A stretch of 51,247 nt of DNA from Parachlorella kessleri (GCA_001598975.1 BBXU01001785.1:1-51247); one strand, 5' to 3'. Numbered from the stretch's first letter, positions 38,888-51,061 are shown. Numbers and translations are program-made. The notes: a model not told the origin generated them from the sequence alone.

Positions 38888-39189
38888 GCTCCTCCGCTTT
38901 GCTTTGTATAACTGAGAGGCTTCGCCTAACCCCAAGCCAGGAACGGCAGGGCAAGCTGGCTCTACTGCCTAGCCTGGCTTGTCAACTTCAGTGTATCAAA
39001 TACGACCTGATACTGTGATGACAACAGCTAACCTAATTGGCCAGCTATATAGGATATCTGAGGCAGCGATGAGTAATATGACTCACCATTATTGCACGGC
39101 TGGTTGCCCGGCCGCGAGTGTCTACATTTATCCATGCATGTAGCGCAGCGAGGGGTCACCATCGTTGCGTCCCTGCAGTCCGTCATGGC
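38888..39189. promoter_or_regulatory. Compact divergent promoter between coiled-coil gene A and DDX11-like helicase
   Basis: 302 bases lie between two head-to-head ATGs. Both promoters and 5' UTRs must share this stretch, unless the helicase has an upstream non-coding exon. No TATA box stands out. Confidence 0.4.
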
Positions 39190-42100
39190 ATGATGGCTGG
39201 AGTGGATGGGAGAGTCATGGATACCTTGTCTAGAGAGGCTGTTGCTGCTGATGGTGAAGCTGGTGCGCAAACGTTGCCATATCTGCAGCAGATCAGTAGG
39301 AGAACACTGTCTAGGGCTCACAATAGACTCCTTGCTGCAGGTGGTGTTTCGTTCACAGCCTTTCCCTACCCTCCGTACGACATCCAGGTTGGCTTCATGC
39401 GTTCGCTGTACAGGGCACTTGATCAAGGAGGTGTTGGCTTATTTGAGAGCCCCACCGGTAAGCCGCACGAGCTGGAGGAGGAACGAGTGAAACCCTGTAG
39501 CAACCTTGTGTTAGTCACTGCGCACGGGAAACCCAGACGGTACCTCATGCGCCCCACAAGAACGCTGGTGGCAATTGAAGATGTGTAACACTGCAAGCCT
39601 GCTTACCCGCAGGAACTGGCAAGACGCTGAGCCTCATCTGCAGCAGCCTGCACTGGCTGGAGGACTGGCGGCGCCGACAGGAGGAGCTGGCAGCAGCGCC
39701 CACCGCAACAGCCTCCGCCAGTCAGGGAGTAACCAGTGAGGATGATGAGCCTGACTGGCTCAGGGACTATGCAGCTGACAAAGAAAAGCAGGCGCAGAGG
39801 GAGGCAGAGGAGCGTAGGGCTACGCGGCTCGCGGCTGTGCGTGCAGGGCTTGTGCAGAGGCAGTCAAAGGCGTTGCTGCAGGTGTGGCTCCTGGGGGCCA
39901 CGGTTTGCAGTTGCTCGGCTGCTCGTTGTGGGGGCCGGAGCCAGCTGGAGGCGCTTACTGCATGGCATGTCAGCTTCATGGGAAGAGTAGATACTTGTTA
40001 TACGCTATGGCCTGGCCTGGCGGCAAGGCTGCAGGAGTTGGGCACACCAGATGAGGCCCGGCATGGTATGTGCCATCCAAGACCAGGTGTATGCTGTGTT
40101 GTCATTTGTTAGACCTGTAGATTGCAGGAGTCTTAATACTCAAAACACTCAAGCCCCTTCTGCGGTGCCGTCACCAAAGAAGGCATTATCAAGGCCAGCA
40201 ATCCAATTGTTGCTGAGCGGCCTGCCTCTGTCCGCCATGCCGTGTTGTTGCAGACATGGCAGAAGCAGGCAGGCGGCGCCCCAGCAGACCCTGATGCCGA
40301 GTTCCTGCTGGAGGAAGATGCCAGCTCAGACTCTGGCGCAGCAGGGCCTGGCTCAGCTGCCAAGAGGCGCCGGCTGAGCATTGACGGCCATGGTAGCGCT
40401 GCCGCTGGGAGCCGCAGGGGTCTCGAGCTCACATCAGACTCGGAGGCGGATGAGGAGGGTGCAGGGGAGGGGCTTGGCGAGGAGGCGGGCGTGGCTTTGC
40501 CCAAGAAGACACAGGTGGGCAGGATTGCCGCATGGTCATGTATGGAACGCCCCCTGATAGCTTTGCTGTGTTGTGAGGATGGCACTGCCATGCAGCCCTA
40601 GATGCTGATGGCTTGAACCTGTGGCCTCGCACCCTAGCTAAGCGCTCCTGCCGCCTGGCTGCCCTTGCCTCATGTGTCCTCTTGGCTGTGCACCTGTGCC
40701 TTCTGCGCCCAGAGCAGGACTGCTTTCCTCCCTGGTAGGTCAGCTGTCCACACAGTGCCTTCTGCCCTTAACTCGTTGGCAGGTGATCTTCTCCAGCCGC
40801 ACCCACTCACAGCTTTCTCAATTTGTGGGTGAGCTGCGCCGCACACGCTTCAAGGACTCCCAGTCCCTGGTGGCTCTTGCCTCCCGCAAGGCGGGTAACA
40901 GCACAGCACAGCACAGCACAGATGTAGTTGCCTATGTCTGCACTCTTTTGTGTCTTATCGCATCATGTCCCACATGTGTTGTAGTTGTGGACACCAGCTG
41001 ACTCTTGGTGTACTGTGCTGAGCCGTCGTATCAGGGCAGGTGGTGTGCCCCTCTGGGCGATGTCTCTCCTCATAGCATGTGCGATTTGGCATGCCTCTTC
41101 TTGTTGGAGCCGACTGAATAGACATGCTGCATGTTATTCCCCTCTTCTTGCTGGTGTTGACACCAATGGCACCATGTGTGGCTGGCAGCATGCCGGCTGG
41201 TACTCGCTTCCGAGACCACAATAAGAAGACCTACTGTGGCTCTGGCTTCCGTGGCCGCAGGCGCTGTGCATAAATGACACAGTACTGGCGCTGGGTGCGC
41301 CCTCACTCATCAACGAGCGCTGCCTGGAGCTGCAGCGCAGCAAAAGCAGCAGCAAGAAGCAGGTGTGCATGGGAAAGCCTTGTTCTGTTGCATGTCGGTT
41401 GATTGCTGCTATTAGTGTTGTTGCTGATGGTAGATGGTTTTGCTGCTCAGCACTGCCCTACGTAGCGCTAGTGAGATGTGCTTGGCCTTCATACCCCAGC
41501 ACTTGCGTCTGCCCTGCACCAGTCCGCATAGCTTTGTACGTTTCCATGGAGCCAGTGAGACACACATACCCTGGCGTTACAGGGTTTCTGCTGACTGTCC
41601 TCACTTTGGGATGTGCATGACGCTGTCAGCATGCGTTGGATGTGCATGACGTTGTCATGCGTTGTGCATGACACAAAAGTCAGCACGGAAAATTACGTTG
41701 TGCGCGGCAGGACGGCAAGAAGTCTGGCCGCTGCCCATACTTGTCCTGTGGAGCGGATTCTGCTGTCGGCATGCATGACAGGATACTTGCCCAGCCCATG
41801 GACATTGAGGAGCTTGCAGTCTTGGGTAAGTCTGAGCAGCTCTGAGTTGCCTTGCCGGCCCTTTCTCTTTGCCGAGAACGTGGGTGCTGGGAGGTTGGTG
41901 GCCCTAGGCAAGTTTGGTGTGCTGTGCATGGTAGGCTTCTTCCTAGTGGCCCACCTGCTAGGACGGCGGCGCTATTATACCTCTGCCCTCTTGCAAGGGC
42001 TTGTGACCTTGAGTAGAGCGGCGAGGCGGTGGCAACCGTGGCACTCCAGCGGAACCAGCACTCGTTATTTCAACTGCTGACGAACTCTTAGGAGCTGGCC

Positions 42101-45100
42101 AATGGCTTGAAGCGCCGCTCTCAACACAAGTGCGTCTGCCACCGTAGGTGTAGTGTAGTCAGCATGCTGACGTGCTGAAGGAGCCACCCCGACATTGACT
42201 CGCTGACTTGTACCTCTCCACCCTGCAGGTCGTCGCAAGGGTGTCTGCCCTTACTACGCCGCCCGGAGGGCGCTGCCAGAAGCCGACGTGGTGCTGGCAC
42301 CCTATGCTTCGCTGCTGGGCGCCGAAGCGCGCGAAGCGCTGGGGCTCAGCGTAGAAGGCAATGTGGTCATCGTTGACGAGGCTCACAACCTGGGTGAGTT
42401 GCAGCACTGGCATTTGCATGCAGCACCGGCGACACGGTTGGAGTTGTTGGAGTGACAAAGCCATCGCCCTCCAGAAGTTGGGACACTGTCACTGCCCTGG
42501 AAGGCCCAGGTCCTAGCAACTGGCCCCCCCCAGCCCCCAGCCAGCTCGCCTCCTACCCCTCCCTGCAGCGCCAGCGTCGCTCTTACTAGGGCAGTTAACT
42601 GCAGCGGTGGGCAAAGCCGCAGCCGCATCGTTGCCACATACAGCCTTCTGTGCCAAGCAGCCCGGGGTGCTTGATAAAAAGCTACTCCCGAAACAAGGTT
42701 CAAAGGTAGGCAGCCAGCAAGGCTGGAGACAAGCAGCTGGTCAAGCAGGTCAAGCTCTGCACACAGCGGCGCACCGACAAGCCTATGCGCGTGTGATTGT
42801 ACCAGCTGGGGTGTCAGATGCAGCAGGCGTACCGAAGTAAGCACCAAGGTGAGCTCTGGAGGTGCCACAGGGAAGCGGCAGGCGGCTTACAGCCTTTAGC
42901 AAACATTGCAGCAGAAAGCTGCTGCAGGGAAGCCGCTCAGCCTGCGGCAGCGAGACGCAGCCGTTGTAGCCCACTTCCAGCAGGCTCTTAACCCAGATAG
43001 CAGCGTGGGCCTAGCAGTGTAGCCGGAAGCGAGTTCCCCGCCTTCTGCAAGGGAGTATGCAGTTGCCAGCCAGAAACAGCTTCAGCGTACACTGCATCGT
43101 TTTCAGTTTGGAAAGGCAGCAGTGCAATGGCAGCCGACTTTGCCTTTCAGTCAGCCCTGTACCAGCCGACTTGCCCAGTGTGGCAGGATGCAGTGAGCCC
43201 AGCAGAGCTCATAGTGGGTGACCTGCTGGCATGGTGAAACCCAAGGGAGACACTAGCCAGCTGAAAGTGCTGCGGAGCATCTCAGTCATCAGCTGTATGT
43301 GCAAGCTCCTGAGACAGGTGTCCATGGGGCGGCGGTCCCCATGGCAAAAGGAGAGGCTGGGGGAGGCGCAGGGCGGCTTCAGCTGCCGGAGTGGCTGTGC
43401 AGACCACATCTGTGTGGTGAGGCGGTTGGAGGAGCTAGTACCTAAGTGGAAAGCGACCAGTGCCCAGCTGTGCAGGTGACCTCAAAGCAGTCTTTGGCAG
43501 TACCCGTCGCGAGGGGCGCGCAGCAGCACCCACAGCGCAACATGAGAGGCACTGCCAAAGGCTGCTTTGAGGTCCACATCGCAGCTGCGCATCGGCTGCT
43601 TCCACTCGACTGCCAACGCCTCCAGCCGCCTCACCGTAGGATGTGGTCCGCACAGCCACGCCTGTGCCTGAAGCCGCACTGCTCCTCCCCCAGCCTCTCC
43701 TCCAGAAAGGGACACAGACGCCCATGGGTGAGCTGCCCCAGCATCTTGCGCACTAGGCTGTTGATTGACATGCCCCGCAGCACATTCAGCTGGCTAGAAT
43801 CTCCCTTGGGCTTCACAATGCCAGCAGGTCATCCACCGTGAGCTCTGCTGTGACTAGGGTTGTTTCATCCTGCCACATCTGGCAGGTCAGTTGGTCTAGG
43901 GCTGACAAAAGTGTGGGACCTGCTGCCCGTAGATGCTCTGCCCTGAGGCCCTGAGCATCTGCTGCCTTCCCAGACTTGAGACGCTTGCAGTGCAGATTGA
44001 AACTCCTCTTGGGTTGGCTGCGGCCACTTCCTGGTCAAGGCGTCAATCTACCTCCGCCAGCACTGCTGCGCTTACGCTGCTATCTGGTTTGAGAGCCTGC
44101 TGGAAGTGGGCTACGACGGCTGCTCCTTGCTGCCACACACAGCATCTTGCAGCTGCAACTTGCGCTGTGGCTGTGACGGGCCTGCCAGTTCTCTGTGACA
44201 CCTCCAGAGCTCACCCTGCTGCTTACTTCTGTATGCCTGCTGCATCTGGCACCCAAGCTGGTACATAAACCTGCGCGCATGGACTTATTGGTACGCCGCT
44301 GTATGCAGACCTTGAGCTGCTTGACCAGCTGTTTGTCCCCATCCTTTCTGGCTGCCTGCCTTATGGGGGATGTAGCACCTAGTCGTTCACCCAGGGCTGC
44401 TTGGCACAGGAGGGTGCAGGTGGCAATGCTGCGGCTGTTATTAGCTGCCCCAGTGTTAATGGCGTTGGTGGAACAGGGGAGGGATATGAGGTCGTCGGAT
44501 TGGGGGGCTGGGGGAGCTTGTTGTTAGGATTTGGGGCTTCCCAGGCGCCGCGGGCACAGGAGGCAAGGGCAGCGTGGGCGCCTGGCTATGGATGATGTGC
44601 ACGGGAGTGGTGGGCACAGGCTTGCATGGGGCATGGGGCGGGGAGGGCAGGCATGAGGGCATGGCTGTGGGGGTGCCGGGTCTCTGTGGCTGCTGCTGCT
44701 GCCGGACCCGCAGTAGAAGTTCAGCGTGGGACGGTCACCAGCATGAAAGGGCAAAGATAGCAAGCACAGTCCCCAGGACGGTATTATTACTGTCATCCAA
44801 GTGCACCATGTGCAGTTGATGCCATCAACAGCACCCACTCGGCTGAACTCACAGCTACACAGGCGGCGGCAGCACACACTCAGCTGGCGGCTTACTTTGA
44901 CCGCTTCCGCGCTCAGCTAGCACCAGGTGCGGTAAACCTCCTCTCGCAAGCCTGTCTGGGTGTATCCACAGTGTATCACTCATTAACTTCACAATCCACT
45001 GCGCCAGGTTCCCGCCAGCCTGCGTGCCTTGCTGCCACATGGAGCATCTTCTTTGCACCTCATTGCATGCACCCGGCTCCACTTCAGGCTGTCAGTCAGC

Positions 45101-48100
45101 TGGCCTCCGCCTCTGTTTACCCTGTGCAGGCAATGCTGTACACCTTCAAACCCTACAGCGGGTAATCGCCACCCTTTGCCGATATCTGGACAGCAGCACA
45201 ACCAGCAACCATGCTCAGCAGCCTGCTGGCACAAACAGCCAGCAGCACAGCGTGCCCATGGGTTGCGCGGTTGGTGGCAAGGGCGGCGGGATGCCGATGG
45301 AGGCCGCTGTTGTGGTCCTGACTGTGAACGACTTCCTGCTGCAGTCTGGGCTTGACAACATTAACCTCTTCAGGCTTGTCAGGTGCTCATCAAGATATCT
45401 TCCAGCACGGCAGTACATGGTACTACGCAGTCACCTGGTGCCTGGTCCATCACTGCACCTGCAGTGCACACGTGTGTGCATGCTGGGTGTCACAGGGTTT
45501 GCAAGAACAAGCAATTGATGTTGAAATGTGCCCTAGCAGCGACTTGCTGCGACAGGCGGTGATTTAGTGTTCACCCACTCAGAAGCCTTTCTCTATCATT
45601 ACTGCTTCAGGTACATCCGAGAGAGCAAGGCTGTGTACAAGGTCGCCGGCTTTGCGCAGGCCCAGGCACAGCGCAGCAAAGCAGGGGCAGCAAGCTCAGC
45701 GGCTGCAGGAGTGGCGGGGCAGCAGCAGGAGGCGCCTGGTGGCTCCACTGGCGCTCTGCACGCTGTGGTGGGCTTCATGCAGGCGCTGACTAATGTTGAC
45801 TCTGATGGGCGAGTCATTGTTGACCGGCAGGCTGGCACCCTGCGCTTTGTGCTACTGAATGCCGCTGCCCACTTTGCCAAGGTGAGCAGGGCTTTGTCCG
45901 ACCTTTTGGCCAACCTTGCATGCCTTTAGCAATGCCACGTGGGCTGCGCTGAACGAGCGCTGGGTGGGACGTGTTACAGCTCTGCCAAGCACAAGTACCC
46001 CGGCAAGCTTATAATGCCATTGCAGGGGCACTAGCACTGCCGGCAAAGTGGGTGCTGGAATTTTACTCGTCACTGATGGCAAGGGCGGTGCTCTTTGTCC
46101 CCGGCACTTTGTCACACATTGCGTCCCTGCTAATCTTGCAACAATCACTCACACCTGATGCTCCCTCCCCGTTCTGTCACCGAAGGTGGCTGCCACAGCA
46201 AGGGCGGTGGTGTTGGCCTCCGGCACCCTGTCGCCAGTGGAGCCGCTGCTGCAGTTGTTTCCCCACGTGCCTCTAGACTCGCTCCACCGCTACTCGTGCG
46301 GCCATGTGGTGGGCAGAGAGAGGTGGGCGGGTGGTATCTGGGTAGGAGGCTAGGCATGGGACGGGATGCATGGGAACATGCTGCGCTGGTGGATGGTGCT
46401 GTGTGTGACCGAACGCGACACGGTCTTCTCTCTGGGTTTGTAGCCTCTGCCATCACAGGTTGCCATGAGTGGGAGGTGGCCGACGCATCTGCTCCTTGCT
46501 GAAGCTCCCACAGGAACAGGCCACCTCTCTGCCATGCTTCAATTAGCCTGGCAACCTGCAAGGTATGAATATCTTGTCCCTCACTCCAATGCAGGCTGCT
46601 GACACTGACGGTGGGCAGCGGCCCCTCCGGGGTCAAGCTTGACTTCCGACATGAAACGCGTGCTACGCCTGCCACCCTGGACGAGCTGGGGCGCCTGGTG
46701 ACTAATGTGGCCCGGGTGGTCCCTGGCGGCTTGGTGGTGTTCTTCCCTTCCTTTTCCTACGCCAACCAAGTCTACGCTAGGTAGGGACACCAGGAGCTCC
46801 CGCACATTGTTTGTTTACTGATGGCACTGCCAGTGCACAACTCAGCCAGAGGTGTTGCAAGTGCGCGCTTGCCTCTCTATAACCAGCGCCCTGGGTTTGT
46901 GTCCTTTGGTTTTCCTAAGGCACCACTCAAGGCATGGCTGCGGCGGTGTCCTTGTGGCCTGGGCACTATTTATTTGTATAAATTTTTGTTTATTTATTAA
47001 ATTTTATTTATTTGCGCGCTTGGAGCTGCCACAGTAGATAGTAAGCTGTGGTTGCCCATTACTACACCCTCTCTGGCGCCTTGAAGCCTGTGCAGGTTGG
47101 CAAGTTGCAAAGGCTTGCGCCTCATCCTACGTCTCATGCTCCTGCTTCGCAAGCTTTCAGCTTTTTGGCATGGCAGACGCTTTCCGACGGAGCAACGGGC
47201 ATATTTGAAGCACTATGGATCACCTGCTTGCAGGTGGGAGTCCACAGGCGTGCTGCGCCAGCTGGGCGGCCGCAAGCGCGTGTTCAGGGAACCTCGCTTA
47301 GCCACCGAGGTGGAAGCATTGCTGCAGGAGTATGCCGCCTGCAATGAGGCCTGCAGCAGCAGCAGCAGCACGCAGAGGATTATCAGTAGCAGCAGCCCTG
47401 TAAAAGACGTGGCTGGCAGCAGTACCGATGGCAGTACTCTGGCTGCACAGGGCAAGGAGAATGCGGGCATGCAGCAGTGGGGGCAGCAGCAGCAGCTGGT
47501 CGGAGGCAATGGTGGCGGGCTGACTGGCGCTGTGCTGCTGTGTGTGGTGGGCGGCAAGCTGTCGGAGGGGATCAACTTTGGTGATGCCCTGGGAAGGTAG
47601 TGTCTGCTGGCTGGAGCAACAGCTTGCTGGGCAGTACACTTCGGTAGTGAAATGGTCGCTGCTTGTGGTCCAGTCCCCTGTCAAGCTTCCTGGCAAGTGT
47701 GCAGGGACAGGGCTAACATCCTGGCTCCTAAGTCTTGTTTGGGTGCAAGTGTCATTTGAGGCAAGCTGCATGCCTTGTTATTGGTCCCCTGCCATCGTTG
47801 TAGAGCCTGCGAGCGGTGCAAAACGGAAGCCGCCCTTGGCATGAGCAAGGGTAGACAAGGCCAAGTGCATTCCGTTGGCTGTTTGTTGGGGCAGACATAA
47901 CTTGCATTTAAGCGCCACGACATATAGTTGTGTGGCCCCCACCATGCGCAGGTGTGTGATCATGGTGGGGCTGCCCTACCCAAACCCCTCAGACCCCGAG
48001 CTCCAGGAGCGCTTGCGCTTCATTGACCGCCAGCAGCATGCCAATCAGGCGCTGCAGGCACAGCAGCCAATACCGGCAGTGTTGCAGCTCTCTGCACCTG

Positions 48101-48660
48101 GTGAAACTGCTACTGCGGCCACAAACGACCCAGCCGTCCTCTCACAACCAACCAAGCTATGTACAGACGGCAGCAGCAGTTGCGCCGGCAGCCAGAAGCC
48201 TCACATCCGCACGCCAGCCATCCAGAGCCAGCAGCGGCAGCAGCAACAGACCCTGCCTGTAAATGGTGGCAGCAGTGGCAGTAGCAGTAGGAGCGGCACA
48301 CCGGCCAGCCGGGAGTACTATGAGAACCTGTGCATGAAGGCGGTCAACCAGTGCATTGGGCGGGTCATCAGGCACCGCGGCGACTACGCAGCCATACTGC
48401 TGGTCGACTGTCGCTACCATGCTGGCCTGGGAGCCGGGGGTGGCAGCGGCTGCCAGCAGGGCACAACATCGCTCCAGCAACAGCAGCAGCAGCAGCAGCA
48501 GGTATGCCATCAGCAGCAGCAGCAGCAGGTGGTGTTTAGAGGCCCGCTGGCCAAGCTGCCTGGGTGGGTGCAGGAGTCGGTGGTGGGCAGCAGGGGTAGC
48601 TTTGGAGAGGCGTACGGCCACCTAGCACGGTTCTTCAAGCGGCTTGCGGACCAGGGCTAA
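39190..48660 (+). CDS. Fe-S cluster DNA helicase of the DDX11/CHL1 (XPD-like) family
   Basis: Fourteen exons: 39190-39457, 39613-39881, 40254-40514, 40783-40890, 41261-41362, 41711-41825, 42229-42393, 44816-44926, 45130-45382, 45611-45881, 46186-46322, 46595-46780, 47234-47596, 47952-48660. Phases agree; 1105 residues. Motifs: Q-motif-like FPYPPYDIQ, Walker [25 protein letters not shown] box 424-427, SEGINF and the arginine-finger motif [14 protein letters not shown]. Four Fe-S ligands are present as C305, C323, C344 and C381. The order and the words [26 protein letters not shown] and [15 protein letters not shown] match DDX11/CHL1, a 5'-3' helicase acting in sister-chromatid cohesion and replication. 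It is longer than human DDX11 (about 900) owing to acidic and Ser/Gln-rich insertions. Exon 4 must use a GC donor (AAG|GCGGGT) to keep frame. Intron 7 (2422 bases) contains retroelement fragments. Confidence 0.94.
40899..40920 (+). repeat. GCACA pentanucleotide microsatellite
   Basis: Four perfect GCACA units at 40901-40920, just inside intron 4 of the helicase gene. Confidence 0.8.
41610..41674 (+). repeat. Short tandem repeat in helicase intron 5
   Basis: Two units of 26-29 bases begin GATGTGCATGACG and end GCATGCGTTG or TCATGCGTTG, followed by a partial third TGCATGACAC. It lies 37 bases upstream of exon 6. Confidence 0.7.
43228..43530 (+). pseudogene. Non-LTR retrotransposon (LINE) reverse-transcriptase fragment, left arm
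   Basis: Plus-strand frame from 43231 reads [19 protein letters not shown], then [35 protein letters not shown]. After a frame change at 43479 it continues as DLKAVFGS. This matches the RT fingers region of LINE-type elements (R-x-I-S...QGGF...GC-DH). The catalytic YADD motif is absent because the copy ends at the inversion centre. It is non-functional. Confidence 0.75.
43482..43816 (-). pseudogene. Non-LTR retrotransposon (LINE) reverse-transcriptase fragment, right arm
   Basis: Minus-strand reading from 43816 gives [19 protein letters not shown], then [19 protein letters not shown] and ADHILR. After a frame change it continues as [20 protein letters not shown] and [13 protein letters not shown]. 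It is homologous to the left-arm fragment and inverted relative to it. It ends near 43482 before the polymerase catalytic motif. Confidence 0.75.
46962..47021 (+). repeat. AT-rich island in helicase intron 12
   Basis: About 60 bases are nearly pure A/T (runs such as TTTATTTATTAAATTTTATT), in sharp contrast to the GC-rich surroundings. No function is assigned. Confidence 0.7.
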
Positions 48661-49912
48661 CCAGACATCATGATGAGCTGTGCAACAGCCCGTGTAGGGA
48701 CCTCGGACAAGCGCTAGGCCTATCACGAGGCCTTTCAGATGAACTTGCTGGCTTGCAGCTCGACTATTTTTATTGAAGCTTCAAAGCAGCCTTAACTTAC
48801 GCTGGGGTCTCCTCATGTTGCACAGCACTACCAGTAGTGGGCAGTAGTGTAATACTACTAGTAGGTTGCGCCACCTTGACACGCGGCGGTGGTGCTGAGG
48901 TTGCTTTGCTTGTATCACAGCGTGCAAAGCCTACATACTGTGGGCCTCATTGATGAGGATCTTATGTAGTTGGCCCTGCCTGACAACCCGTCACGGTGGC
49001 CACCTCACTGGCATCCTTGTCCTGGGTATTAGGAGGATGGATATGCCTGCAGCCCCGTAGGTTGCTACCGGATTTGTATTACACCCAGCGTGCATACTTT
49101 TCAATATAGGGTAGCCGACAGACATTAATTGATTCCCTTTTATCTATATTTTTTTATTCCATTCTACGCAGCGGGCCCTTTGGGGAACCTCTGTCCCTTA
49201 GTCGATGTTTTCCCTGCTGTGCCAGAGCTGACAGCGTCTCTAGCTGACTCAGCGAGGCGACGTGTACGGCGCAACTGTATGAAGGTTCCTCCTCCTGATT
49301 TCGAGGCCAACAATTCCTATTTGCACTCTAAGGTGGTGTCTACGAGGTACGTCTGCCCGGAAGAAAGCAAGCGCACGTGCGCAGGACTTTGCAAGCCTTT
49401 GCAGCGCTTAAGTATGGGACAGTACGATCACCAGAGAGCTCTTAACTGTGGTGGTGTGCAGGCTTTCCCCCAGAGGCAGGCTACTGGTAGTTGACAATCT
49501 CGTTCGAGTGAGCAATACTTGATGTCGGTCAGTACCACTGCCGCGTGCAGAGCGCAGTGCTGGACAAGCAGCACCAGTGTACGGAGGCAAGTGTGATCTG
49601 CCATCGCCCAACAGTAGTCTGAGCTATCAAGCTCCCCCCGAAAGGTCAGAAAGTGCCTGGGCGCCAGAGCGCTATGCTAGGCCTGCTTCGAGCAGGCAAC
49701 CTAGTCTAGGCAACCTGGTCTGCCCGGGGCTTTCAATGCTTATCGAAACGCGATCGTGAGTCCTAGGTGTTCTTGCTCCCGCTGATCTCCTAGCCTTACG
49801 TACTCATGATGCTGAACGTGGGTTTCTCAGCAGTCATCGTTCGTCAGTACTTGCAGCGTTTGGAAGGACTGAGTGTTTTTCGTGTCACTGATAGTGGCGG
49901 TGGCTGAGGTCC
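48661..49912. other. Region between helicase and the right-edge gene
   Basis: Starts with the helicase 3' UTR: TGTAA at 48848-48852, 188 bases after the stop. Further on, a pyrimidine-rich tract ends in a CAG at 49168-49170. Phase-compatible open segments (about 49171-49349, 49463-49507, 49552-49758, each followed by a GT donor) could be exons of another gene or 5' exons of the next one. The reading includes PPPDFEANNSYLHSK and YGGKCDLPSPNSS. I could not tie them to a start or stop, so they are left uncalled. Confidence 0.3.
48848..48852 (+). terminator. Candidate TGTAA polyadenylation signal for the DDX11-like gene
   Basis: Lies 188 bases after the TAA at 48658-48660. It is the first TGTAA after the stop and has the usual spacing for a green-algal 3' UTR. 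Confidence 0.45.
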
Positions 49913-51061
49913 ATGCACAGAGTCCCCTGGTATACCAAGCTTGCACAGCCAACACGTGCGGCTCTGAAAGGCCTTGCCAGGGGTTTTATCCAGGACACAG
50001 CTGCTTGGTATTTTGCAGGCCAGGGCAGGTGCTGGGGTGTGCCAAGCCGCCTCTTCGCCTGCAAGCTCGGTGCCAGAGCAGACCTCAGCAGCTGCACCCG
50101 GCGCCGCGCAGTGCTCCCTTTGTCAGAAAGGCAGCCGCCCCAAACATCACTGTGACAGCTAAGGCAGCTACAGCCGGTGCAGACGGTTTTCAGGTCAACC
50201 CTATTGAGTACAAGCTGAAAGAGGCCCTCACCTACTGCACGGAGCTGCATGGCAACACCCACGCCGGACCGGGTGAGGTCAATTATCGTGCTTGACACGA
50301 CAGCCAAAGGACCAGGAAAGAGTCCCACAAACGTGGCGGCTGCTTCTCTGCACAGCATGCACTCGTAGTGCCTTCATTGAGGCTGCTGGGACGCTGTGCC
50401 TGATGCCATTATGACAGTTGCTGCTGATGCTCCTGCAATGTCACGTTGCTGCCGCTGACCTGTCTTGCCATTGCCAATGCTCTTGATACATCCGCTGGCA
50501 GCTGGTGTGATGTTATCAGTGCCACTGGTAACATTACAGTGTGCGCCTTGGTAAACAGGGGGTGCTGGGGCTGCAGGCGGAGCTTCTGTGACACAGAGTA
50601 AAGATGGGTCTCTGCTGATCGTCACCGAGGATGGAGCTATCTTGCGAGCTTCGTATCAACCTGAGGCCTCAGCTCTAGTGCTGGCCTTTGATGGCTTCAA
50701 AAATGTTGCGGATGCGGTGAGTTGAGCTCTGTTTTGGGATTGGTAGTCTATACACGCCCCACCTGCTAAGTATTGAAAGAATTTCCATCCCCGCCACTGT
50801 CATCCTAGATGGCCATGTACATGTGCCACTGGACAAAACAGCAACGATCTTACATTTAAAGCATTTCCAGTCCTGTGCAGGCGCTTGACACTACTCTAAA
50901 CAATGCTTCCAAAACAGCCCCATTCTACCTCAAGGCCGCTCCTTTCAACTATGGTAGCAAGAATTGGGAAACTGGCTTGGCCATCTCTAACCTGATTGAC
51001 AAAGCGTTGCAGCAGCTGCTTCAAGTGCTTGATAGGGTCAAGCTCGAGGCTCTGATACCAG
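49913..51061 (+). CDS. Unknown protein, 5' part of gene continuing past the right edge
   Basis: Model: 49913-50028, 50127-50272, 50577-50716, 50881-51061. Phases agree, 194 residues so far, followed by donor G|GTAGGT, so the gene continues. The start MHRVPWYTKLAQPTRAALK with positively charged and hydroxyl residues could be an organelle-targeting presequence. Later segments read NITVTAKAATAGADGF, NPIEYKLKEALTYCTEL, SKDGSLLIVTEDGAILRA and FYLKAAPFNYGSKNWETGL. Exons 3 and 4 are the most secure: long open frames with clean CAG acceptors. The first splice (AG|GTGCTG to a CAG before AAAGGCAGCC) was chosen because it alone preserves frame from an ATG. The family is not recognised. Confidence 0.5.

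Larger units (their letters stand above)
42520..44520. repeat. Imperfect inverted repeat, about 1-kb arms, inside helicase intron 7
   Basis: Left arm about 42520-43500, right arm about 43551-44520, loop about 50 bases. Shared blocks in opposite orientation include GGTGAGCTCTGGAGGTG (left plus strand near 42849; right minus strand near 44220), TAGCCCACTTCCAGCAGGCT, GACCTGCTGGCAT and AGAGGCTGGGGGAGG. The translations of both outward frames are also clearly related ([23 protein letters not shown] and APRAAWHRR). Divergence looks roughly 20-30 percent by eye, so this is an old or independently inserted pair. Confidence 0.85.

Noticed and set aside
44971..45129. Candidate helicase exon reading [15 protein letters not shown] after CAG at about 45007
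   Set aside because: Direct joining of 44926 to 45130 gives [16 protein letters not shown], which aligns without gap to DDX11. The extra piece would insert unrelated sequence.
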